Source of the DNA: Microvirga sesbaniae
Lineage (GTDB): Bacteria; Pseudomonadota; Alphaproteobacteria; Rhizobiales; Beijerinckiaceae
DNA: 64,000 nucleotides
Direction of reading: 5' to 3'
Assembly (NCBI RefSeq): GCF_025460805.1
Contig: NZ_JAMXFJ010000009.1
Coordinates: forward strand, 1 to 64,000
The position numbers and the translations under genes are program-made. This document shows positions 16,017 through 25,346 of the stretch, piece after piece (the first letter of the stretch is position 1; every line of letters starts with the position of its first letter). The notes beneath the pieces were generated by a model. That model had not been told where the DNA came from. It saw only the letters and a program-made list of their open reading frames with translations, and made no database searches.

Positions 16017-16262
16017 ATGGACAACGGATTGGAGCGGGGCGAGCGACCCTTGGCAATCTCCGATACCGAACGCCTGCGCCGGATCGGGCAAGATCTCCGT
16101 TCTCTTGATGCCGAGGTGATCAGGCAGCCTCTTCCAGAGCGCATTCAGGCAACTTTCGCGCTCATCGATCGGGAGCAGAGACTCCTGAACCTTTGCCTCG
16201 TTCGCCGACACACTGAAGCGCGGCGCTGTTCGCAAGACCAACTTGCCCGTGGTTTCACCTGA
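16017..16262 (+). CDS. Short NepR-like protein, probably with altered C-terminus
   Basis: 81 residues from ATG 16017, which has a strong GGAGG five bases upstream. The core LRRIGQDLRSLDAEVIRQPLPERIQATFALID resembles the two-helix core of NepR anti-sigma factors (iGxxLRxlYdevvxxPvPdRf pattern), which bind EcfG and PhyR in the general stress response. NepR proteins are usually about 60 residues. The last 30 here (RLLNLCLVRRHTEARRCSQ...) look unrelated, and the first lie opposite the frameshifted tail of the facing quinone-reductase gene. It may therefore be a fusion product of a deletion. No phyR or ecfG is in the window. Confidence 0.45.
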   Translation: MDNGLERGERPLAISDTERLRRIGQDLRSLDAEVIRQPLPERIQATFALIDREQRLLNLCLVRRHTEARRCSQDQLARGFT

Positions 16263-17256
16263 CTCCAGAACCCGGTGAGCTTGAGCCACATCTTCCAATG
16301 CAAAGAGAACGAACCTTTGGCACCCGAATGTCCCCTGCTTCCAACCAGGCGGTGAGATCGTTTACAGCCGCGCGCAACAGGTCGACCCGCGGAAACAGGA
16401 ACGACACATTGAACGCCACGACACCTTTGTTCTCGCTTGTCATCGACAAAGGATTGAAGCGCGGCATCCTCAGCATTCCAAGGGCCGCCTTGAGGTAGTT
16501 GATGCGCCCACTCGTTTTGGGCAACAAACTATGAAAGCCATAGACCAACAGCTTGCCTGTGGGCTTGAGATGCGCATAGCCTTGCGCCAAGGTCTCAGGG
16601 CCGTTCGCATCAAAGATCAAATCGTAGCCATCAGGGCAGAGGCGCTTTGTCTCATCCCAAAGCGCCTGGGTGGATTTGTCGATCACGGCGTCCGCGCCGA
16701 GCCGTCGCACATACTCGACCTTGTGGCTCCTTCCCACCACGCCGGTTACGTGCAGATTGTGCAACTTGCAGAGTTGGATGAGCGCCGAGCCCACTCCGCC
16801 GCCCGCCGAATGCACGAGCGCCCTCATGCCGGGCCGGATCACCACATTCTGGAGCAAGCCATGATACGCGGTCAGGTGGACGGCCAGGAAACCAGCCGCT
16901 GCCTCGAAGTCCAGAGCCTGAGGCTTAAGCCACACCAGATCTGCTGGGGCACAGACGTGCGTGGAATAGCCGTTGAAGAGAGTGACTCCAAACACCGGGT
17001 CGCCGGGCTTCACATGCTCGACCTCACGGCCAACGTCTTCCACCCAGCCTGAATATTCGAATCCGGGCGTGATCGGCCAGCCCACAAACCGACGCGCGGA
17101 CTCGTACACGCCCCAACGAACACAGATATCAGCATAATTCACCCCCACTGCCTCGGTGCGGATCAAAACCTGTCCCTCGCCAGGTTTGGGCACGGGATGA
17201 GTTTCGAGCTTCAGCTGCTCGTATCCGCCAGCTTTGTAAACAACCACTTTACGCAT
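16255..17256 (-). CDS. Zinc-independent quinone oxidoreductase/alcohol dehydrogenase (MDR family), 3' frameshift
   Basis: About 333 residues from ATG 17256 (MRKVVVYKAGGYEQLKLETHPVP). An in-frame GTG at 17316 with AGAGGGG upstream is an alternative start. The GroES-like domain and Rossmann motif HSAGGGVGSALIQLCK are clear. NADPH-dependent reduction of quinones or enones is expected. The normal family ending (ALEDVAQAHRVLESGETTGKLVLRTA) is present but in another frame. The frame shifts near 16304, in TCTCTTTGC, which gives RVPKVRSLCIGRCG and an early stop. One extra T would explain it. About 25 C-terminal residues are replaced. The mutation could be real decay or a sequencing error. Confidence 0.75.
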   Translation of the reverse strand: MRKVVVYKAGGYEQLKLETHPVPKPGEGQVLIRTEAVGVNYADICVRWGVYESARRFVGWPITPGFEYSGWVEDVGREVEHVKPGDPVFGVTLFNGYSTHVCAPADLVWLKPQALDFEAAAGFLAVHLTAYHGLLQNVVIRPGMRALVHSAGGGVGSALIQLCKLHNLHVTGVVGRSHKVEYVRRLGADAVIDKSTQALWDETKRLCPDGYDLIFDANGPETLAQGYAHLKPTGKLLVYGFHSLLPKTSGRINYLKAALGMLRMPRFNPLSMTSENKGVVAFNVSFLFPRVDLLRAAVNDLTAWLEAGDIRVPKVRSLCIGRCGSSSPGSGVR

Positions 17257-17328
17257 GGATCCTGAAGGTATCGCCGTTCCGCCTCCAGCTTCGACCTGAA
17301 ACGTCTGCGCTGTCACTGAAGTCCCCTC

Positions 17329-18117
17329 TTATGGGCGCCGGCGTAGGGCCCCGACAATCGGCCCCATGGGCATGAGCGTGTCCATCCTCTCCAATGAAGG
17401 GGCATAGAGGCTGGAGACACTTCCATCCAAGAACAGAGCATTGGGACAACCTAGCTCGTCCCGGAACAAGCGAGCGAATGTGCTGAAAGTGACTGGGTCT
17501 TCTGAAATCGCGAACACGACCGTGTCCTGGCCTTTCACGCCGACGCCGTTCCGGATCTTGCGGGAGGTGCTTTGTTCTGAGAACTGAGGGTGGATCTTCC
17601 CGTCAATGACGAGCATCGGGCCCGATTGCGTCGCGAAGTCCGGCCTGATTTTCCGCTTCAGATAGGTTCCGGTCTCAAGCACGCCTGCCTGACGGCCTTT
17701 GACATAAAAGATGCCGTTGGGCTTGAGGTGGAAGTTTCCGGGCCCGTTCCTTGTGTTGGCCGCCTTTAACTCCTTTCCATTCTCAACGTAAAGCCCTACG
17801 GGCGAGCGGTCCTCATGGTACATGCCTGCATTCATCGCGACAGCGAGGCGTGGACCCTCCGGCGTTCCTCTCAACCGATCGAACGAGCCAAGAACATCCC
17901 CGTCCGGCCCACGCCAGAACAGTCTCACCTCGTATCGTTGCAGATCCACCGTGCAGACCACGAAGGTGCTGCCAGCATATTGGACTGGCCGACACGGATC
18001 GCTAGCGGCCTGAGCCACGGGTCGTCCGGCAGGCAGACCAAGGGACATGAGGGTCCCGGACACCAGGATGATTGCCCGGGAGAGCGAGCGGCCGAGAGTG
18101 GAGCTGATAGCGATCAT
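17329..18117 (-). CDS. Secreted phosphodiester glycosidase-domain protein (NAGPA/YigE type)
   Basis: 262 residues with a signal peptide (hydrophobic core about 13-30, likely cleavage near residue 38 at QAAS). The domain is recognised from AVAMNAGMYHEDRSPVGLYVENGKEL, NFHLKPNGIFYVKG, TQSGPMLVIDGKIHPQF, RKIRNGVGVKGQDTVVFAIS and CPNALFLDGSVSSLYAP, the standard landmarks of the DUF2233/phosphodiester glycosidase fold. It is predicted to be periplasmic, cleaving a sugar phosphodiester of unknown identity. It starts 17 bases after the carboxypeptidase gene and is followed within 75 bases by the quinone reductase, so the three minus-strand genes may be one transcript. Confidence 0.85.
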   Translation of the reverse strand: MIAISSTLGRSLSRAIILVSGTLMSLGLPAGRPVAQAASDPCRPVQYAGSTFVVCTVDLQRYEVRLFWRGPDGDVLGSFDRLRGTPEGPRLAVAMNAGMYHEDRSPVGLYVENGKELKAANTRNGPGNFHLKPNGIFYVKGRQAGVLETGTYLKRKIRPDFATQSGPMLVIDGKIHPQFSEQSTSRKIRNGVGVKGQDTVVFAISEDPVTFSTFARLFRDELGCPNALFLDGSVSSLYAPSLERMDTLMPMGPIVGALRRRP

Positions 18118-18134
18118 TTGCAGCTTAGGTCCTT

Positions 18135-19628
18135 TCAGCGGGCGAGATACCGTTCCCGCAGGTGAGTGCGGAACACATCCGCCGAGAGCGGTCGTCCGGT
18201 TGCACCCATCAGAAGCTCATCGGTCGTCACCGAACTGCCCTTGGAATGGACATTTGAACGCAGCCATCCGCGAAGGGGTCCGAAATCCCCAGAGGTCAGC
18301 CCAGGAAGAATGCTGGAATCCGCATGGCAGGCAGCTTCGAAGAGTTGGGCTGCCGTCATGGCGCCGAGCGTGTAGGTCGGAAAGTAGCCCCACGCGCCAC
18401 CTGGCCAGTGGATGTCCTGCAGGCAGCCCAGGCTGTCGTTGGGGACGCTCAGGCCGAGAAGTTTCCTGATCTCCTCGTTGAACGCCAAGGGCAGGTCGTC
18501 AATCTGAAGAACGCCGGCAATGAGCGCCTTCTCGAGTTGGTAGCGAACCAGGATGTGGGCCGGATAGGTGATCTCGTCGGCATCCACGCGGATGAAGCCC
18601 GGCTCCACTCTGGTTAGGATTCGGTGGAGGTTTTCCGGGCTCCAGGCTAGCCCCTCGCCCTGGAAAGTCTCCCGTACGAGGGGAGCAAGATATGTGACGA
18701 ACTCCCAGCTCCGGCAGGCCTGCATCTCGATGAGCAGCGATTGGCTCTCGTGCAGGCTCATGCCGCGCGCGAGCCCGACCGGCTGGCGATGCCAATCCTC
18801 GGGGCGGCCCTGCTCATAGAGCGCATGCCCGGTCTCATGGAGCACTCCCATGAGCGCGCTCATGAAGTTCGCCTCGTCGTACCGGGTGGTGATCCTGACA
18901 TCACCCGTGGATCCACCGCAGAAGGGATGCAGGCTCACATCGAGCCGCCCCCGGTTGAAGTCGAACCCGACGGCCTGCATCAACTGCTCGCCGATGCGTC
19001 GCTGATCGTCGACAGGGAAGGGGCCGTTGAGCGGCTGAATGGCAGGAAAGCCCTTCTGGCGCTCCTGTGCCCCCTGGATCAGGTCCGGCAGTTCGGCGCC
19101 GAGTTCGGCAAACAGGGGGTCAATGGCGGCTTGGCGGAGACCCGGGTCGTAACTATCGAGGAGAGCATCGTAGGGGGAAAGCCCCAACGCCTCGCCCTTG
19201 GCTTGGCCGATCTGCCGCTGGAGGGCGAGGACCTGGGACAGGTGCGGCAGAAGCAGGGCGAAATCGCCATTCTGCCGGGCTTCGCGCCATACCAATTCCG
19301 CCCGGGATACAGCCCTGGAGCTGGCCTCGACGAGGTCGGCCGGAACCGCAGCCGCATGGAGGTAGACCCGCCGCATCTCGCGTAAGTTGGCGCGTTGCCA
19401 ATCGTCGAGCTGATCGCTGTCTTGGCCCGCCTGGTCCAGGAGGTCGCCTGTATCGGGTGCGGTGAGAAGCTCATGAGCGATGCCCTTGAGCGTCGCGAGT
19501 TGGTTGGAGCGACTATCGGCGGCGCCCTCCGGCATCAGGGTCTCGGCATCCCATTGCAGAATGCCGACCGCATCCTCGATCGAGCTGATGCGGGCAAAGC
19601 GATCTTCCAGCGTCTTGTAGGTTTCCAT
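18135..19628 (-). CDS. M32 family metallocarboxypeptidase (carboxypeptidase Taq type)
   Basis: 497 residues from ATG 19628, the typical length of the family. The zinc motif HExxH is GVLHETGHALYEQG, the third ligand glutamate lies in MSLHESQSLLIEMQ, and other hallmarks are VSLHPFCGGSTGDVRITTRYDE, RVDADEITYPAHILVRYQLE and DIHWPGGAWGYFPTYTLGAM. It should remove C-terminal residues from peptides in the cytoplasm. The in-frame sequence upstream of 19628 is cysteine/arginine-rich and unlike the family, so the later start is chosen even though its ribosome site is weak. It converges with no neighbour and lies 100 bases after the cupin gene. Confidence 0.92.
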   Translation of the reverse strand: METYKTLEDRFARISSIEDAVGILQWDAETLMPEGAADSRSNQLATLKGIAHELLTAPDTGDLLDQAGQDSDQLDDWQRANLREMRRVYLHAAAVPADLVEASSRAVSRAELVWREARQNGDFALLLPHLSQVLALQRQIGQAKGEALGLSPYDALLDSYDPGLRQAAIDPLFAELGAELPDLIQGAQERQKGFPAIQPLNGPFPVDDQRRIGEQLMQAVGFDFNRGRLDVSLHPFCGGSTGDVRITTRYDEANFMSALMGVLHETGHALYEQGRPEDWHRQPVGLARGMSLHESQSLLIEMQACRSWEFVTYLAPLVRETFQGEGLAWSPENLHRILTRVEPGFIRVDADEITYPAHILVRYQLEKALIAGVLQIDDLPLAFNEEIRKLLGLSVPNDSLGCLQDIHWPGGAWGYFPTYTLGAMTAAQLFEAACHADSSILPGLTSGDFGPLRGWLRSNVHSKGSSVTTDELLMGATGRPLSADVFRTHLRERYLAR

Positions 19629-19729
19629 GTGGGCGTGAACCCCGTCCTTGGGTTGAGGTGTGAACCCGCAGCCGTTCCCGATGATGCATCGGTTGCATTT
19701 GAGCCTGCCTCTGAGGCCCTGCCCTGGCC

Positions 19730-20227
19730 TTATCCCGGGTGCTTGTGGATCGGGTCGACCCAGTACACCTCCTCCGGCTGTTCCACCGGATCCACATCGG
19801 TGATGTTCACGACAACGGCTTCGTTGTCGCTGCGCACCAGAACGCATTCGAGGGGCTCATCCGGGCTGGCGTTGATCTCCTGATGGGGCACGAAGGGTGG
19901 CACATAGATGAAATCCCCTGGTCCGGCTTCTGCAACGAACTCCAGCCGCTCGCCCCAGCGCATGCGAGCCTTGCCCCGCACCACATAGATGACGCTCTCC
20001 AATTCGCCGTGGTGGTGCACCCCGGTTTTGGCATTCGGCTGGATCGAAACCGTGCCCGCCCAGATTTTCTGCGCGCCCACGCGGGCGTGATTGATGGCAG
20101 CTTGGCGAAACATGCCTGGGGTCTGGGCCGTGTTCGGATCGAGGCGGTCGCCCTTGATCACCTGGACGCCGTGGTGCTTCCAGTGCTCGTGCGGATCGTG
20201 GACGTTGTCGTGGCTGTGATCTGTCAT
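19730..20227 (-). CDS. Small cupin-domain protein
   Basis: 165 residues with one conserved beta-barrel domain. The cupin motifs are visible: motif 1 GVHHHGELESVIYVVRGKARMRWG and motif 2 GDFIYVPPFVPHQEINAS. The histidines HHH and H with the glutamate form the usual metal site. The N-terminus is histidine-rich (MTDHSHDNVHDPHEHWKHHG), which may bind metal as well. Length and sequence fit stand-alone cupins of uncharacterised function that act as isomerases, dioxygenases or binding proteins. GGAGAG precedes ATG 20227. No pathway context is apparent. Confidence 0.8.
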   Translation of the reverse strand: MTDHSHDNVHDPHEHWKHHGVQVIKGDRLDPNTAQTPGMFRQAAINHARVGAQKIWAGTVSIQPNAKTGVHHHGELESVIYVVRGKARMRWGERLEFVAEAGPGDFIYVPPFVPHQEINASPDEPLECVLVRSDNEAVVVNITDVDPVEQPEEVYWVDPIHKHPG

Positions 20228-20400
20228 GGCGCTCTCCGCGACGGTATGGCATTTTGTCCTAGCCCCAGATCACGAGCAAGGAGACCGAGGATAAGACGGC
20301 GGGTTCAGGCCTCCGGTATGATGTCATTCGCAAAGAGAAGGCTCCGACTGCAGCAGCGCCTCGGCTCGACGAGTGAACCCTGGACCCCTATTTTAATGGG

Positions 20401-22257
20401 ATGGCCGCTCCAGTGTTCCCCTCCAGCCGCTCCTTGCGTGAGCGGGTCGGTGCCTTCCGTCACCTTCCGTCTCTGTTCCGCCTGGTCTGGCAGGCCAGTC
20501 CCGCACTTACAACGGCAAGTCTCGGGCTGCGACTGACGCGGTCGGTCCTGCCCATTCTGGTACTTTTTGTCGGCAAGCTCATCATCGATGAGGTTGTCGC
20601 CCAGACACGAATCCCCTCACCAGGGGGAGGATTGAGCGATTGGTTCGGGAGCGGCCGCCTTGATGCTCTCGGCGGGCTGCTCGTTTTGGAGCTGGTCCTC
20701 GCAATGGTGGCCGATCTTCTGGGGCGAGCCAGCTCCCTCGTCGACAGCCTCCTGTCCGAACGCTACAGCAACTTTGCCAGCGTGCGCCTGATGGAGCACG
20801 CGACGACGCTGGACCTCGAGCAGTTCGAGAGCAGTGATCAGCAGGACCGATTGGAGCGGGCCCGCCGTCAGGTCACCGGGAGAACCACCCTCCTGACCCA
20901 GATCTTCGGCCAGGTCCAGGACGTGCTCACGGTCCTGTCGCTCGCTGCCGGCCTGCTCGCCTATGCGCCTTGGCTCATCGTCCTGATCATCCTTGCGCTT
21001 TTGCCAGCCTTCGTCGGCGAGGTGCATTTCAACGCTCAGGGCTATCGGCTCAACTACTTCCGCACGCCGGAACGACGCCAACTCGATTACATCCGCTACC
21101 TGGGTTCAAGCGTCGAGACTGCGAAGGAAATCAAGCTCTTTGGTCTCAACGTTTTCCTGGTCGACCGATTTAGAGCCTTCGCGGACCGGATGTACGCGGA
21201 CAACCAGCGGCTTGCGATCCGCAGGGCCGCATGGGGCACGCTCTTTGCCGCACTTGCGTCCTGCGCCTATTACCTGGCCTACGCTCTGATCGTGTGGCGA
21301 ACTGTCCGGGGCGACTTTAGCATCGGTGACCTGACGTTCCTGTCCGGCTCTTTCCTGCGCCTGCGAGGGCTGCTTGAAGGGTTGCTTCTTGGCTTTTCCC
21401 AGATCGCCGGGCAGGCGCTGTACCTGGAGGATCTGTTCTCCTTCTTCGATGTCCGTCCAAGCATCACGTCACCGCCAGCTCCTCGACCATTCCCGCAGCC
21501 GCTGGTGTCGGGGATCGTGTTTGAAAACGTGGGCTTCCGGTATCCAGATTCCGATCGCTGGGCGGTCCGGCACCTGAGCTTAACGCTGACGGCCGGTGAG
21601 GTTGTGGCTCTGGTGGGGGAGAACGGGGCCGGCAAGACCACGGTCGTGAAGCTCCTTGCCCGGCTCTACGATCCGACAGAGGGACGGATCCTTCTCGATG
21701 GCCATGACCTGCGTGAATATGATCTGGCCGACCTGCGACGCCACATCGGCGTCATCTTTCAGGACTTTGTGCGGTTTCACTTCACGGCGGGTGAGAACAT
21801 CGGAGCAGGCCGCATTGAGGCCACCGATGATCGCAGTCGGATTCAGCAGGCGGCCGAGCGCAGTCTCGCCGATCGCATTATCCGACGCCTGCCTCAGGGC
21901 TATGACCAGCCGCTTGGCAAGCGGTTCCACGAGGGGGCGGACCTCTCCGGGGGCGAATGGCAGAAGATCGCTATCGCGCGGGCTTACATGCGGGATGCGG
22001 AGGTGCTCATCCTGGACGAGCCAACCGCCGCTCTCGACGCCCGCTCCGAGTATGAGGTTTTCCAGCGGTTTCGCGATCTTAGCGCGGGCAGAACCGCCAT
22101 TCTCATCTCGCACCGCTTCTCGACCGTACGAATGGCCGACCGCATCCTCGTTTTCGAGAATGGGCAGGTTGCGGAGGCTGGCTCCCACGAAGAGCTTGTT
22201 GCATCAGGCGGGCGCTACGCCGAGCTCTTCGAATTGCAGGCGTCTGGTTATCGATGA
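20401..22257 (+). CDS. ABC transporter, fused permease/ATPase (exporter half-transporter)
   Basis: 618 residues: an N-terminal six-helix membrane domain (about 30-340) followed by an ATPase domain. Visible parts are Walker A VGENGAGKTT (K412), the Q-loop IFQDFVRFHFTAGENI, the ABC signature DLSGGEWQKIAIARAYMRD and Walker B VLILDEPTAALD. Residues RRQLDYIRYLGSSVETAKEIKLFGL are typical of bacterial multidrug or lipid-type exporters, including subfamilies that export cyclic peptides. As a half-transporter it would dimerise. Substrate unknown; no peptide or modification gene is adjacent. There is no clear ribosome site before ATG 20401. Confidence 0.88.
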   Translation: MAAPVFPSSRSLRERVGAFRHLPSLFRLVWQASPALTTASLGLRLTRSVLPILVLFVGKLIIDEVVAQTRIPSPGGGLSDWFGSGRLDALGGLLVLELVLAMVADLLGRASSLVDSLLSERYSNFASVRLMEHATTLDLEQFESSDQQDRLERARRQVTGRTTLLTQIFGQVQDVLTVLSLAAGLLAYAPWLIVLIILALLPAFVGEVHFNAQGYRLNYFRTPERRQLDYIRYLGSSVETAKEIKLFGLNVFLVDRFRAFADRMYADNQRLAIRRAAWGTLFAALASCAYYLAYALIVWRTVRGDFSIGDLTFLSGSFLRLRGLLEGLLLGFSQIAGQALYLEDLFSFFDVRPSITSPPAPRPFPQPLVSGIVFENVGFRYPDSDRWAVRHLSLTLTAGEVVALVGENGAGKTTVVKLLARLYDPTEGRILLDGHDLREYDLADLRRHIGVIFQDFVRFHFTAGENIGAGRIEATDDRSRIQQAAERSLADRIIRRLPQGYDQPLGKRFHEGADLSGGEWQKIAIARAYMRDAEVLILDEPTAALDARSEYEVFQRFRDLSAGRTAILISHRFSTVRMADRILVFENGQVAEAGSHEELVASGGRYAELFELQASGYR

Positions 22258-22423
22258 AGGGATCATGGCACCATGAGATCTGGCTGGCCTCACGGGTAAT
22301 TTTGCGCAGGCGCCGCCCTGAACCCTGTCGCCGCATCTCTGGTTGGTAACCGCCGCGCCGACGCTGCAACGTCTGCTGTGGATGCTCGACCGGGAGCAGG
22401 CGATCATGCCGCGTTGAGAGCAG
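22258..22423. other. Intergenic segment after ABC exporter
   Basis: No complete gene. Plus-strand 22326-22416 reads LSPHLWLVTAAPTLQRLLW, then MLDREQAIMPR and a stop, which could be the end of a lost gene. The evidence is compositional only. Confidence 0.3.
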
Positions 22424-22655
22424 TCAGCCCAAGGATGCTTCGATCCGTGCCAACCCCTCCTTCGTCAGCGGTTCAATCCTGAGAAGATTGTGCCCTCCCC
22501 ATGAAACCCGCTTAGAAAAGATGAGACGCACATAGCCAGTGCCCTGGAGCGGGAGGAAATAGAGGCCGTCTGACCCTCCTGCCAGTCGCCTTGTGGATGA
22601 CAAGCGTCACCTGCTTGCTCTCACAGACCTCTTCAACGGCTTCGACACTCAACAC
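22424..22655 (-). pseudogene. Frameshifted small gene of unknown function
   Basis: GTG 22655 has a textbook GGAGG seven bases upstream and opens MLSVEAVEEVCESKQVTLVI. The frame then shifts near 22604 to one that reads SSTRRLAGGSDGLYFLPLQG, TGYVRLIFSKRVSWGGHN and LLRIEPLTKEGLARIEASLG before a TGA at 22424-22426. Joined, the two parts make a compact protein of about 76 residues with a coding-like pattern throughout. A one-base insertion or two-base loss explains the break. I do not recognise the family. A sequencing error would restore a real gene. Confidence 0.5.
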
Positions 22656-22784
22656 GACTGAACCTCCGAACGGCCAAGCAGCCTATGGGGTCAATGTCGC
22701 TCCCGAGGATCCTGTTCTCTCCAGGTTCACCGATCCATAAGGGATGGCTTGCAGCCCTCCCGACCGCGTGATTATCCTCCGTTC

Positions 22785-22807
22785 AGCACTCTGATGCGTC
22801 GAGTGCT
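22785..22807. promoter_or_regulatory. CIRCE operator for HrcA
   Basis: AGCACTC, nine bases, then GAGTGCT: a perfect seven-base core of the CIRCE inverted repeat, 60 bases upstream of groES. HrcA repression of groESL, relieved by heat, is established for this element. hrcA itself is not in the window. Confidence 0.92.
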
Positions 22808-22866
22808 CATATTGCTGACCCGCGCAGACGAGTGCCCCATTTAAGGAGCAATATGAGGAGGCGCCC

Positions 22867-24868
<2,002 letters not shown>

Positions 24869-24903
24869 AGGGTCCGATTCAGGCCGCCCCTTCCTGAGGA
24901 AAG

Positions 24904-24929
24904 CTCAAGTCCGGCAGGCCGGACTTGAG
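24904..24929 (+). terminator. Strong hairpin after groEL
   Basis: CTCAAGTCCGGC and GCCGGACTTGAG are perfectly complementary arms, about 11 usable pairs with a tiny loop, 35 bases after the groEL stop. No T-run follows; the second hairpin downstream may complete termination. Confidence 0.6.
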
Positions 24930-24960
24930 TGGCGGCATGGACTTCTAACCCAGACAGCGA

Positions 24961-24991
24961 AGCAAGGCCCTGGAGACACCCGGGCCTTGCT
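24961..24991 (+). terminator. Rho-independent-type terminator after groESL
   Basis: AGCAAGGCCC and GGGCCTTGCT form a ten-base stem around an 11-base loop, followed by TCTTATG. This is the likely main terminator of the groESL operon. The segment 24992-25346 that follows contains no gene I can support. Confidence 0.75.
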
Positions 24992-25346
24992 CTTATGCCT
25001 CTACCGGCCTGTTACCGGATAGCTTTCGCGAGCCGGATGTTCCCGCAGCGTCAGGCCGTCTGGCTCATGAACCCGCCGTCAGATCATGGGACTGATCACG
25101 AGCAGCCAGATGTTGATCTGCAGAATCGCCGGAGTTGGAGAAGGACCAAGCAGCTTGGGTTTAGATGGAGTGTGCTTCGGCAAATGAAAGTGTCCGGCAG
25201 CGCTTCTTCCCGGCACATCCGCGACATAGACCGAATGTCAGCACACGATCCGAACATCGGACCTTCCTGACGAGCAATCGATTTCGTTGTTTGACCGAAA
25301 CAGCCATTCCATGGATTGCCGACTGACCGCCACCGGATCAACAAGC

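Noticed and set aside
16255..17256. Calling the quinone reductase a full pseudogene
   Set aside because: Only the last 25 or so residues are altered, and the catalytic and cofactor domains are intact, so it was kept as a coding gene with a noted frameshift.
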